Below, in pieces: positions 9,106-16,599 of a stretch of DNA of 36,437 nt (the first letter of the stretch is position 1; each line of letters begins with the position of its first letter). Both the position numbers and the translations under genes were made by a program. The notes under the pieces were generated by a model. It was not told the origin of the DNA. It was given only the letters and a program-made list of their open reading frames with translations, and ran no database searches. Source of the stretch: an uncultured Bacteroidota bacterium (GTDB lineage: Bacteria; Bacteroidota; Bacteroidia; Chitinophagales; Chitinophagaceae); assembly GCA_903953815.1 (NCBI GenBank), contig CAJBLA010000078.1, forward strand, positions 1 to 36,437. Reading direction: 5' to 3'.

Positions 9106-10249
9106 TCCTCACAGATCAGATTTTGTATATAATTCTCCTATTTATTATTTTTTAAAAAGAAAAAGTCTAAAAAAGTATCATTATCTTGATAAATTTTTTA
9201 AAAAACATGACACAGAACTATTTTTTGTAACTTCATCGTTAATAGGTTTTTTTGCAAGTTTAAAAATTCAAAATGTCGATAAAATTTTTGTTAGAATTGA
9301 AAAATATTTTTTTAATAAGATAAATTTTGATAATAATATTTCTTCAGTTTTGTCATTAAATAATGTAAAGTCTTATGATGTTACATTTTGTTTTGGGTTT
9401 TCTGTAAGGGATATAAGTAAAAAACAATTTGATAAAATAGCTAGTGTAAGTAATTTATTAATTATTCATTTGTCTCATTATCATATTTATGCAAATAAAC
9501 TTAACGATTGGGGAAAGTATAAGAATGTTGTTTTTTGTGCTGATGCTGACATAAGACAGAACTATTTTTATAATTATTTTGGCAACAATAATTCACCTTT
9601 TTTTGTTTTATCATATGCAATAGATTCAAATAGATTTAAATTACTTAATTCACTTTCAAATCGTGAATCCAAAATTATTTGCACTGGTACATTTCACGAA
9701 TTTGAAAAAATAAATAAAATATCTAATTTAAAACTAAATCCTATATCGAATATTTTTGGTTTTTTGACAATCCATCCTGAACGAAGATTTTTGTATTATT
9801 TCAAGAATAAACTAGATAATATCATAATATTCAACAACCCAATGGGGAAAATCAATTTATTTAAAATCTTGAAAAAAAGCAATTCAATTAACCAATCTAA
9901 ATATTTTTCATTTGATATTGTTGAAGAATATAATAAGTACAAATTTGCTTTCATTGGTGAAGAGTCTATTGTTGGTTTACCCGGAATAGGTGTATTTGAA
10001 GCAATTCTTTGTGGATGTATTCCTATAATAAATGATTTTTGTTATAAAGGAACACCTCTAGAAAATTCAATTATTCCAATAAAATATAATAATATGAATC
10101 ATCTTTTTAATATAATTAGAGGTTGTGAAACTCAATTTAATAACATTCAATATACAGATGAGGCTTTATATGATTTTCGAGAAGAAGTTTCAAAATATTA
10201 CTCAGAATTAAACCAAATTGAACAACTCAATAAATATCTTAATATATAA
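9086..10249 (+). CDS. Putative glycosyltransferase (GT-B-like)
   Basis: A 387-aa protein starting MKVLFVNPHRSDFVYNSP, a GT-B type first strand. The C-terminal third has FAFIGEESIVGLPGIGVFEA followed by ILCGCIPIINDF, which corresponds to the donor-binding E-x(n)-E region of GT1/GT4-like enzymes, although the match is distant. A middle segment IICTGTFHEFEKINKI resembles the inter-domain linker that begins the second Rossmann domain. It overlaps the upstream GT2 gene by 20 bp and lies 2 bp before the next gene, so it belongs to the same transcript. A glycosyltransferase role in repeat-unit assembly is likely, but family membership is less certain than for the neighbouring enzymes. Confidence 0.7.
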   Translation: MKVLFVNPHRSDFVYNSPIYYFLKRKSLKKYHYLDKFFKKHDTELFFVTSSLIGFFASLKIQNVDKIFVRIEKYFFNKINFDNNISSVLSLNNVKSYDVTFCFGFSVRDISKKQFDKIASVSNLLIIHLSHYHIYANKLNDWGKYKNVVFCADADIRQNYFYNYFGNNNSPFFVLSYAIDSNRFKLLNSLSNRESKIICTGTFHEFEKINKISNLKLNPISNIFGFLTIHPERRFLYYFKNKLDNIIIFNNPMGKINLFKILKKSNSINQSKYFSFDIVEEYNKYKFAFIGEESIVGLPGIGVFEAILCGCIPIINDFCYKGTPLENSIIPIKYNNMNHLFNIIRGCETQFNNIQYTDEALYDFREEVSKYYSELNQIEQLNKYLNI

Positions 10250-10251
10250 TA

Positions 10252-11031
10252 ATGAAAACCGCCGTTTTTATAATGTCTTGCGACAAAACAAGAGACGTTT
10301 TGTTACATTTTGTTGAAGCTTTTAATAAATTTTGGGATAACAATAGACTGCCAGTTTATTTAGGAACAAATAATGAACCTACTCCATTAAATTTTAAGAA
10401 TTCAATTTTATTGCCAGTACCTAAATCTAACTGGAAACAAGAAACACTTGAACAATTGTCATTATTACAACAAATTGATTCTACTTTAACTCATGTTATA
10501 ATATTGCTTGACGATTTTATCCTAAATCAAAATGTTGAAAACGATAGATTAACAAATATGCTCGATTCAGGACAATTAAGGAACATAAAATATCTTAGAC
10601 TAAAAAGATTAGAAGAAGGAATTTTTAAAAAGATTATCCAGTGTATTTCTATTGAAAGTGATTTTTTAAATGAAAAAATATTTAAAATAAGAAAATTACA
10701 TCCATATTTTACATCCTTACAAATCGCAATTTGGGACATTAATTATTTAAAATCTTGTATAACAAATTGCAATAATATATGGGCCTTTGAAACACAAAAA
10801 AATTCACAAATCGAACACTACTCAGTTTTACATAATATATTTCATTATCAACATATAGTAGAAAAAGGGAAATGGGAATCATACGCCCCAATGTACTGCA
10901 AAAAACATATAAATTTTTTTAATTCCGGAAACAGAGAATTTCGTTCATTAAATTTATTTCACAAACTTAAAAATCGAATAAAAAAAATTAAGTTTTTAAT
11001 TTTTGGATATTGGTTTACTAATTTCGAATGA
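10252..11031 (+). CDS. Unknown polysaccharide-cluster protein, glycosyltransferase-like
   Basis: A 259-aa protein that I do not recognise with certainty. It begins MKTAVFIMSCDKTRDVLLHF, similar in style to the first strand of GT-A glycosyltransferases, and contains VIILLDDFILN (about residues 82-92), where LDDF could be a DxD-like metal site. A Trp-rich region (KSNWKQETLEQL) follows the position where a nucleotide-sugar loop would be. There is no signal peptide or transmembrane segment; the last 30 residues are basic and could contact the membrane. It is placed between two glycosyltransferase genes with gaps of 2 and 4 bp. Proteins of this kind appear in exopolysaccharide loci without assigned activity; a transferase function is inference. 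Confidence 0.6.
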   Translation: MKTAVFIMSCDKTRDVLLHFVEAFNKFWDNNRLPVYLGTNNEPTPLNFKNSILLPVPKSNWKQETLEQLSLLQQIDSTLTHVIILLDDFILNQNVENDRLTNMLDSGQLRNIKYLRLKRLEEGIFKKIIQCISIESDFLNEKIFKIRKLHPYFTSLQIAIWDINYLKSCITNCNNIWAFETQKNSQIEHYSVLHNIFHYQHIVEKGKWESYAPMYCKKHINFFNSGNREFRSLNLFHKLKNRIKKIKFLIFGYWFTNFE

Positions 11032-11035
11032 TTAA

Positions 11036-12175
11036 ATGAAAATATTACATGTTGTGCACGTTCCATTTGCAATTCCATATTTTTTAGGGGATCAATTAAA
11101 ATATTTCAAGGATCATTCTAATATTGAGATACATATAGCTTGTAGTCCTTCAGAAGTTTTTTATTCTTATTCAAAAAAATGGGATTTCATACCTTTTGAA
11201 TTAAATATAAAAAGAAAAATTTCTATAATTACTGATTTAATTTCGATATATAATTTAGTAATTTATATTAAAAATAACAAATTCAATGTGGTTGTTAGTC
11301 ATTCACCTAAAGGAGCTTTAATCGGAACTATAGCAGCGTATATATGTGGAATTGATAAAAATATTTATGTAAGGCATGGTTTGTTTTACGAAACAAGTAG
11401 TGGTTTTAAATTAATAATATTTAAAACTTTCGAAAGAATCGTTTCATTTTTTTCTTCAAAAGTTATTTGTGTTAGTAAATCAATTTTAGAAAAGAGTATT
11501 TCTGATAATATAACTAATGAAAATAAAATGATTTTGATTAATAAGGGATCATTTAACGGTATTGATACAAAAGTTAAGTTTAACCCAATAAATTTCAGTG
11601 AAGCCCTAATTCAAACTTTAAGAAATAAATATAATATTTCTAGAAATGATATTGTTATTGGATATGTTGGTAGATTAAGTAAGGATAAAGGTATTGTAGA
11701 GCTATTTCAAGCATGGATATTATTAAAAACTAAAATAAATAATATTAAGTTACTATTGATAGGGCCACTAGACGAAAGAAATGCTATTGAAAATATATAT
11801 TTAGAAAAAATCAGGAATGATAATAGCATAATATTAACTGATTTAATTATTAATACTGCACCTTTTTATAAGCTAATGCATATTTTTATTCTTCCTTCTT
11901 ATAGAGAAGGATTTCCAACTGTTGTGTTAGAAGCATCATCTATGGAACTGCCTGTTATAACTACAAAAAAAACTGGTTGTATTGATTCTATTATTGAAAA
12001 TGAAACAGGAATGTTTGTAAATATTTCTCCTTTAGACATATCAAATGTAATTAGTCACTATATAAATAATCCTGTTTTAAGAAATATGCATGGAAAAATG
12101 GGAAGAAAATTTGTTGTTGAAAACTTTGAACAAACTTTAATGTGGGAATACTTATATAGAAAATTATATAGCTAA
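11036..12175 (+). CDS. Glycosyltransferase family 4
   Basis: A 379-aa GT-B glycosyltransferase. The first Rossmann domain starts MKILHVVHVPFAIPYFLGDQ and includes KFNVVVSHSPKGALIGTIAA, the usual acceptor-side motif. The second domain has IGYVGRLSKDKGIVELFQAW (about residues 207-226), LLLIGPLDE, and the donor-binding signature SYREGFPTVVLEASSMELPV, with the two glutamates spaced as expected for GT4. It resembles WcaL/CapM-type enzymes that use UDP- or GDP-sugars. The ATG follows the previous stop by 4 bp and a 3-bp gap leads to the epimerase gene. It acts on the cytoplasmic side, extending the lipid-linked oligosaccharide. Confidence 0.92.
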   Translation: MKILHVVHVPFAIPYFLGDQLKYFKDHSNIEIHIACSPSEVFYSYSKKWDFIPFELNIKRKISIITDLISIYNLVIYIKNNKFNVVVSHSPKGALIGTIAAYICGIDKNIYVRHGLFYETSSGFKLIIFKTFERIVSFFSSKVICVSKSILEKSISDNITNENKMILINKGSFNGIDTKVKFNPINFSEALIQTLRNKYNISRNDIVIGYVGRLSKDKGIVELFQAWILLKTKINNIKLLLIGPLDERNAIENIYLEKIRNDNSIILTDLIINTAPFYKLMHIFILPSYREGFPTVVLEASSMELPVITTKKTGCIDSIIENETGMFVNISPLDISNVISHYINNPVLRNMHGKMGRKFVVENFEQTLMWEYLYRKLYS

Positions 12176-12178
12176 ATT

Positions 12179-13090
12179 TTGAAAACTACTATTCTTCTTA
12201 CCGGTCACAACGGATATCTTGGTAAAGAATTACTAAGAAACCTAAATACTAATAATATAATTATAAAAACATGCAGTAGGTCAAATCACTCAGACTTTTC
12301 AATTGATTTATCAAATAAAATACCAAATTTCAATTATAAATTTGATGTAGTTATTCATTCTGCTGGTAAAGCCCATTCAATTCCTAAATATAAAGATGAG
12401 GTAGATTCGTTTTATTATGTAAACGTTCAAGGTACTAGAAATTTATTAAATGGGTTATCTAGCAATATACCAAAACAATTTGTGTTTATTAGTTCGGTTA
12501 GTGTTTATGGATTAATTGAAGGAGAAAATATAAAAGAAATATGTCCATTAATTGCAAATGATCCTTATGGTAAAAGTAAGATTGAAGCAGAAGGAATTGT
12601 TAAAATGTGGTGTGATAAAAATAATGTAGTATGTACTATTCTAAGGTTGCCACTTGTCATAGGAATAAATCCACCTGGCAATTTTGGTGCAATGATTCGA
12701 GGAATTAAAAAAGGATATTATTTTAATATTGGTGGGGGGAGGGCAAAAAAGAGTGTAGTACTAGCGTCGGATATAGCTAAATATATTTTAAAAGCTGCCG
12801 AAGTTGGCGGTATATATAATTTAACGGATGGGATACATCCATCATTTTATGAATTAAGCAAATGTATATCACATCATTTAGACAAATCGTTTGTTCCAAA
12901 TATGCCATTATTTATTGCTAAGATTCTAGCTATAATTGGTGATATAATTGGAAATAATTTTCCAATTAATACTTATAAATTTTCTAAAATTACTTCGACT
13001 TTAACTTTTGATGACACAAATGCAAGAATCATTTTTGGTTGGAACCCGAATCCGGTTTTAGAAAGCTTTAAATTACACGAAGATGCTTAA
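12179..13090 (+). CDS. NAD-dependent epimerase/dehydratase (extended SDR)
   Basis: A 303-aa extended SDR enzyme. The N-terminal Rossmann loop is TGHNGYLG (residues 8-15), and the active site has the serine strand FVFISSVSVYG and the YGKSK motif with Y130 and K134. It resembles the short WbpV/GalE-like epimerases that interconvert UDP-sugars next to initiating transferases. The start is a TTG at 12179, 3 bp after the GT4 stop; no in-frame ATG precedes the nucleotide-binding loop. The end overlaps the sugar-transferase gene by 8 bp. Pairing of such an epimerase with a PglC-like transferase usually means it provides the first sugar, for example a UDP-HexNAc, to that enzyme; substrate is inferred only. 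Confidence 0.88.
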   Translation: MKTTILLTGHNGYLGKELLRNLNTNNIIIKTCSRSNHSDFSIDLSNKIPNFNYKFDVVIHSAGKAHSIPKYKDEVDSFYYVNVQGTRNLLNGLSSNIPKQFVFISSVSVYGLIEGENIKEICPLIANDPYGKSKIEAEGIVKMWCDKNNVVCTILRLPLVIGINPPGNFGAMIRGIKKGYYFNIGGGRAKKSVVLASDIAKYILKAAEVGGIYNLTDGIHPSFYELSKCISHHLDKSFVPNMPLFIAKILAIIGDIIGNNFPINTYKFSKITSTLTFDDTNARIIFGWNPNPVLESFKLHEDA

Positions 13091-13634
13091 TAGAATTTTT
13101 GCACTTATTATACTAATTCTTTTTTCTCCTCTTTTTATTTTTGTTGCAATTGCTATTATATTAGAAGACGGTTTCCCGGTTTTATTTAAACAAAAACGAG
13201 TAGGTATAAATTATACTTTCTTCAACATCTACAAGTTCAGGAGCATGAAGAAGAATACCCCGAATGTTGCAACTCATTTACTAACTAATCCGGAGCAATA
13301 TTTGTTAAAAATTGGTGCATTTATTCGAAAAACTAGTTTAGACGAATTACCTAACCTCATCAACATCATCAAAGGAGAAATGGTATTTGTTGGGCCAAGA
13401 CCAGCCTTGTACAACCAAGATGATTTAATGATATTAAGAGTAGCTAAAGGTGTAGATAAACTCAAACCTGGCATAACTGGTTGGGCACAGATTAATGGAA
13501 GAGATGAAATATCTATTGAAAAGAAAGTCCAATTAGAACAGGAGTATATGTATAAAAGATCTACACTTTTTGATATGGAGATCATCATAAAGACCTTCAC
13601 TAATGTATTATTTAGTAAAGGAGTAAGTCACTAG
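13083..13634 (+). CDS. Initiating sugar-1-phosphate transferase (PglC/WbaP C-terminal type)
   Basis: A 183-aa monotopic phosphoglycosyl transferase. An N-terminal hydrophobic re-entrant segment (about residues 5-27) is followed by the core motifs: LFKQKRVGIN, IYKFRSMK, RKTSLDELPNL with the catalytic Asp-Glu pair (D87, E88), GEMVFVGPRPAL, and KPGITGWAQINGRD. It transfers a sugar-1-phosphate from a UDP-sugar to undecaprenyl phosphate, starting repeat-unit synthesis at the inner membrane. The length equals the small PglC-like class; there is no WcaJ-type N-terminal multispan domain. It is the last gene of the operon, overlapping the epimerase by 8 bp and followed by a hairpin terminator. Confidence 0.94.
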   Translation: MLNRIFALIILILFSPLFIFVAIAIILEDGFPVLFKQKRVGINYTFFNIYKFRSMKKNTPNVATHLLTNPEQYLLKIGAFIRKTSLDELPNLINIIKGEMVFVGPRPALYNQDDLMILRVAKGVDKLKPGITGWAQINGRDEISIEKKVQLEQEYMYKRSTLFDMEIIIKTFTNVLFSKGVSH

Positions 13635-13660
13635 TATTATTTTAAATTTATTAAGTAAAT

Positions 13661-13690
13661 GACCCACCAATTGGTGGGTTTTGCGTTTTC
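13661..13690 (+). terminator. Rho-independent terminator of the polysaccharide operon
   Basis: A perfect 18-nt palindrome ACCCACCAATTGGTGGGT (13662-13679) is followed by TTTTGCGTTTT. It lies 27 bp after the last polysaccharide gene and 14 bp before the end of a reverse-strand gene, so it can stop the forward operon and possibly, less well, convergent transcription. Confidence 0.8.
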
Positions 13691-13703
13691 AGGTATTACA
13701 TCA

Positions 13704-14285
13704 TTATTTGAACCCTTTTTCGTAACCCTTGATCTTAGCTCCCAAAATACCTAGCTCTTTTTCAATTGTTAATCTATTAAATGCAACAGGATTAAATTTT
13801 GGACCTAACCATTCTACTACGCTTTCATATTCTTCATGGGAAGGATCTGTTAAAATTTCTAAAAGTTCTCTGTAGCGATAAACGCCTCCGCAGTCTTCTG
13901 GAGGACACGCATTTTGGCCTGAAAGAAAAGATGGCAACAATCCATTTTGAGGAGCATTACTTATTTCAATTAGTTCGAGATGATGCTTCCATCCATCCCC
14001 AAAATCATAAACGTAAATAGCGGACGTCCCAATTTTGGGAAAAACATCCTCCAATAGTACCGACTTAACATCTGTCACATCCCCAAAATCCTCATCAACA
14101 AGTCTACTATCTGCAAAACGTAAGTTATTGATGGAGAACTCGTACAAATGACGATTTTCCCAGCCCATAACGGTTTGAATGATATGATGCATCAGATATA
14201 GACTAGTCTCTGACGATACCTTAATGGTTCTTGAGACCAATGGTTCCGTGTTGATCAGATCTATTTTGAATATATATGTTGGCAT
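13704..14285 (-). CDS. pRiA4b ORF-3 family protein
   Basis: A 193-aa protein of the PRiA4_ORF3 family. Diagnostic parts are the N-terminal strand TYIFKIDLINTEPLVSRTIK, the central YDFGDGWKHHLEL (residues 93-105) and the paired cysteines in CPPEDCGGVYRY (127-138). The family is found on plasmids, in integrative elements and near transposons; no biochemical function is established. Although databases sometimes call relatives 'IS1096 passenger TnpR', nothing here resembles a resolvase. The gene converges on the polysaccharide operon and is separated from it by the terminator. Its upstream region contains one copy of a 68-nt repeat. It marks the left edge of the accessory DNA in this window. Confidence 0.88.
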   Translation of the reverse strand: MPTYIFKIDLINTEPLVSRTIKVSSETSLYLMHHIIQTVMGWENRHLYEFSINNLRFADSRLVDEDFGDVTDVKSVLLEDVFPKIGTSAIYVYDFGDGWKHHLELIEISNAPQNGLLPSFLSGQNACPPEDCGGVYRYRELLEILTDPSHEEYESVVEWLGPKFNPVAFNRLTIEKELGILGAKIKGYEKGFK

Positions 14286-14365
14286 GCGGTTGGAATTGTA
14301 CCGTAAATTAGCATTAAATGATTATTTACGCAATTTAGAGCTGTAAGGTCACGTTTACATCCAAG

Positions 14366-14433
14366 TGGCTCTCTAACAGCAGAATGGTAGGTTATAATTG
14401 ATAAATGTAGGCTATGTTTGAATAGAATTTGCA
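14366..14433 (+). repeat. 68-nt direct repeat, copy 1 (U1)
   Basis: Aligns without gaps to 15045-15112; by hand count 51 of 68 positions agree. The best-conserved parts are TGGCTC at the start, AGGTTAnAATTGATAAA in the middle and GAATnTGCA at the end. The two copies bracket the 154-aa reverse-strand gene. Confidence 0.7.
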
Positions 14434-14471
14434 CTCAGCAGAAAAGGGAGTATGTTTATTGTCAGAAAAAG

Positions 14472-14936
14472 TCATTCTTCTTCAAATACTTCATATTCAA
14501 CCCATTTCCCGTCTCTAAAAATTTCTGCTCTAATCCATCGATTAATATCAATAGGAGAAAAGCTCCCAAACCATTCCGATGGGTTACCTCCAATTCGAAT
14601 ACCGCTGGATTCCATTGCATCAGCCATTTTTGGCTTAATTTTTGCAATTTTTCGAATGGTTTTCCAAGGTAATAAGCCCTTAGATTCGACCTCAATTCTC
14701 GCACAACCAAAGTTTTTCAATTGCTCTTCAAAGGTCATTTGAGTAGGCTCTCCTTTTTGATTCCTAATCATCTTTGTTGCAGTAGCTTCCCACTTTGGGT
14801 TGGAGGATACCCATGCACATGGTTTTTCCTTTTTATTTTCAATATCAGCAGATGCAAGTCTAATTATTTCACTTTGTATTATTATTTCTAATCTGGTTTC
14901 TGTTGTATAGTGGAAGTATCGCTTTGGAGGTTCCAT
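14472..14936 (-). CDS. Unknown 154-aa protein, possible ADP-ribosyltransferase-like fold
   Basis: A 154-aa soluble protein that I cannot assign to a known family. The start MEPPKRYFHYTTETRLEII, with FHYTT followed by a helix and the short IIRLASAD strand, recalls the first active-site region (H-Y-T-x-x-x-x-L-x-x-I) of DarT/KptA-like ADP-ribosyl-transfer folds. A second recognisable block is WVSSNPKWEATATK (residues 42-55), and the protein ends in an acidic tail. These resemblances are weak and are only a hypothesis. The gene stands alone between two 68-nt repeats, 186 bp upstream (on its strand, downstream) of the pRiA4b-type gene. Forward-strand open frames across the same DNA have no domain character and are read as shadows. 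Confidence 0.62.
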   Translation of the reverse strand: MEPPKRYFHYTTETRLEIIIQSEIIRLASADIENKKEKPCAWVSSNPKWEATATKMIRNQKGEPTQMTFEEQLKNFGCARIEVESKGLLPWKTIRKIAKIKPKMADAMESSGIRIGGNPSEWFGSFSPIDINRWIRAEIFRDGKWVEYEVFEEE

Positions 14937-15044
14937 AATTGATGAATTTAATAAAGTTTATTTTACGGGTTTTTAAAGTTACAAAATTTGTCCATTTTTA
15001 AAACTTAACTATTTCCGGGGAAGCCTACAATGACCACACCATTA

Positions 15045-15112
15045 TGGCTCACAAACGCTAGAATAGGAGGTTAGAATTGATAAAGGGTGGCTCAGTTTGC
15101 GTGGAATATGCA
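15045..15112 (+). repeat. 68-nt direct repeat, copy 2 (U2)
   Basis: Partner of 14366-14433 with 51 of 68 matching positions in an ungapped alignment. Upstream of both copies there are also similar short words (TTTACGCAATTT against TTTTACGGGTTT), so the duplicated unit may originally have been longer. Confidence 0.7.
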
Positions 15113-15236
15113 GAATATGCTCGGAATATTAGAAAGAAACACTTTGGAAGCTAATAATTAAACTAATACTGGTAGGTTTAGTTTGAGCTGAATACTGACA
15201 CAGTTTGATTTTGATTGGGAAATTAGAATAAACTAC

Positions 15237-15335
15237 TTAGTATAATATTAGTTAGTACCTAGAAAATTAGCATTTAGTATATTATTACTTAGTAAAATAG
15301 TAATTAGAAATATTAGTACATTAGTATTTTTAGTA
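15237..15335 (+). repeat. Degenerate TTAGTA tandem words
   Basis: TTAGTA begins at 15237, 15252, 15274, 15289, 15313, 15321 and 15330, with the variant ATAGTA at 15297. Intervals are 15, 22, 15, 8, 16, 8 and 9, close to multiples of about 7.5 to 8. The tract lies just behind a small reverse-strand frame. Confidence 0.6.
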
Positions 15336-15391
15336 ATTAATATGCAAAAAGCTAAGGAAAAAAGTTGACAAAGTCAAATAATTGACCATAT

Positions 15392-15505
15392 TTATTTTAA
15401 TAAATATTTTTTCACTTTAAGGTTCAATTTAGACTCATTAATTATTTGATTAATCAGTTTTTTCGCTTGTTCCTCCGTGATAATGATAATTTTCCGCTTT
15501 TTCAT
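15392..15505 (-). CDS. Small 37-aa protein
   Basis: A short reverse frame ATG to TAA coding for MKKRKIIIITEEQAKKLINQ and then a basic tail ending KKYLLK. The ITEEQAKKLINQIINE part resembles the short ITExQ-x(3)-L-I helix common in very small phage and mobile-element proteins. Both the strongly charged composition and the codon choice look like real coding sequence, but the frame is short and DNA is AT-rich, so the call is tentative. It diverges from the 91-aa gene with about 108 bp between their starts. Function is unknown. Confidence 0.42.
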   Translation of the reverse strand: MKKRKIIIITEEQAKKLINQIINESKLNLKVKKYLLK

Positions 15506-15613
15506 TTGTTTTTTATTTAATAAATATTCCAACTTTTATTTAGGGTTTACTTATTGAGTATTTATTCTTATCATTTATTAATCCTTTAAAAATAAAAAAA
15601 GGGAGTTAAAACA

Positions 15614-15889
15614 ATGAAAGAAGAATTTGTAGATTACGTATTTAGCTTTTATGGCCCAGGTGAGGTTTATGGAAAGCATTTTAATCATCTGTTAACAAGA
15701 GATCAAGTGGAGTTTGGTGTAAATATTCTGCAACATCACTGCAATGAAAGAGGAATAGAATTTATGGGAGATAGTTATGATCGCGAATATACATTATCGA
15801 TTATGCAGCAATATTATATTTGTAATGATTCGCTTCGTGAAATCTTTACTTTTTTGAGTGATAATTATTGTTACTCAGATGAAGACTGA
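15614..15889 (+). CDS. Unknown 91-aa acidic protein
   Basis: A small soluble acidic protein (MKEEFVDYVFSFYGPGEVYG at the start, NYCYSDED at the end). I do not recognise a family. It has a GGGAG sequence 8 bp before the ATG, stronger than most leaders in this window, which supports the start. The leader shares the word GGGTTTACTT with the leader of the next gene (15543 and 15983). Genes of this kind are common near the replication module of Bacteroidota integrative elements. It may be a regulator or accessory factor; nothing in the sequence proves it. Confidence 0.62.
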   Translation: MKEEFVDYVFSFYGPGEVYGKHFNHLLTRDQVEFGVNILQHHCNERGIEFMGDSYDREYTLSIMQQYYICNDSLREIFTFLSDNYCYSDED

Positions 15890-16034
15890 TAATCTTTTTT
15901 ATTAATAATATTGATATAAAATCTAATTTTTTTACTGGCTAAATCCCATATTTAAACTGCTTTTTTAAACATAATTATTTAAGGGTTTACTTTTTAGGAT
16001 ATTATTGATATTTTATCTTATAAAAATAAATTAT

Positions 16035-16379
16035 ATGGAATATTTTAGCACAATACCGCGAATGTCGGTAAAGAAATTAATTTCTCTTGGGCTTGATGTA
16101 GAATTAAGCCAAGATAGAAAAACGATGAGAATTAAGGTCTCTGATAATGATTTAATAAAATACAAATGTGATTTAATTGAAGAGGAGTATCCTGAGTGTT
16201 TACCTGAATCAAGTTCAATTTTGGAACTTAATTTTAATCAACCCATAAAAAGAAAGGACTCATCATTAAGTAGTTTCTTTTCTAGTCAATCGGATGATTT
16301 GATATTCAATTATTTTCACAATGATCTCTTGCCATCAATTGGTTTTCAACCGTGTGGGGTAATGTTTTATTCCTTATAA
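16035..16379 (+). CDS. Unknown 114-aa protein
   Basis: The frame opens at 16005, but the ATG at 16035 is preferred; the ten residues upstream (FYLIKINY) are AT-rich noise. The product starts MEYFSTIPRMSVKKLISLGL and has an alternating charged region (DVELSQDRKTMRIKVSDNDL) that looks like two beta strands, then a serine-rich linker. No family is recognised. It shares an upstream GGGTTTACTT leader element with the 91-aa gene, suggesting joint control, and is followed by a good hairpin terminator. It lies in the element core, between the small genes and the primase-helicase. Confidence 0.6.
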   Translation: MEYFSTIPRMSVKKLISLGLDVELSQDRKTMRIKVSDNDLIKYKCDLIEEEYPECLPESSSILELNFNQPIKRKDSSLSSFFSSQSDDLIFNYFHNDLLPSIGFQPCGVMFYSL

Positions 16380-16407
16380 ATTAATAATTTTTAGGTGATG
16401 ATTTGAT

Positions 16408-16440
16408 AAAGGATGGCTTTCTACCATCCTTTATTTATTT
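16408..16440 (+). terminator. Rho-independent terminator
   Basis: AAAGGATGG (16408-16416) pairs with CCATCCTTT (16424-16432) around a CTTTCTA loop, followed by ATTTATTT. It ends the 114-aa gene and may also serve the convergent primase-helicase gene 160 bp away. Confidence 0.78.
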
Positions 16441-16599
16441 CTATTCTTGTAAATATATATCTCGTTTTTAGGATTAAAATCTCAAGTATGTAGTTACAGT
16501 GTGGTTCGAATAGTTCTACAAAATATCTTGTCTTACGTATAATGATAAACACGACACAAATGGTACTAAATTTTTGTTTATTTTAACTTAAATCCATGG

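Larger units (their letters stand above)
14937..15391. other. Intergenic region with repeats, no gene seen
   Basis: A 455-bp stretch between the unknown 154-aa gene and a small reverse-strand frame. It contains the second 68-nt repeat (15045-15112) and a tract of TTAGTA-like words (15237-15335). I see no convincing coding frame and no RNA gene that I can name. Confidence 0.6.

Noticed and set aside
13704-14285. Resolvase or transposase gene, as the family nickname suggests
   Set aside because: The protein has the pRiA4b ORF-3 signature (YDFGDGWKH) and no serine-recombinase or DDE motifs.
14418-14742. Forward-strand open frames opposite the 154-aa gene
   Set aside because: No domain character, mutual overlap, and composition typical of antisense shadows; the reverse frame has a coherent protein.
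15237-15335. CRISPR array
   Set aside because: Repeat words are only 6-8 nt, irregularly spaced, with no constant-length spacers and no cas genes nearby.
16389-16420. Third copy of the 68-nt repeat
   Set aside because: TTGATAAAGGATGGCT resembles the repeat core, but flanks do not align and the words belong to the terminator hairpin.
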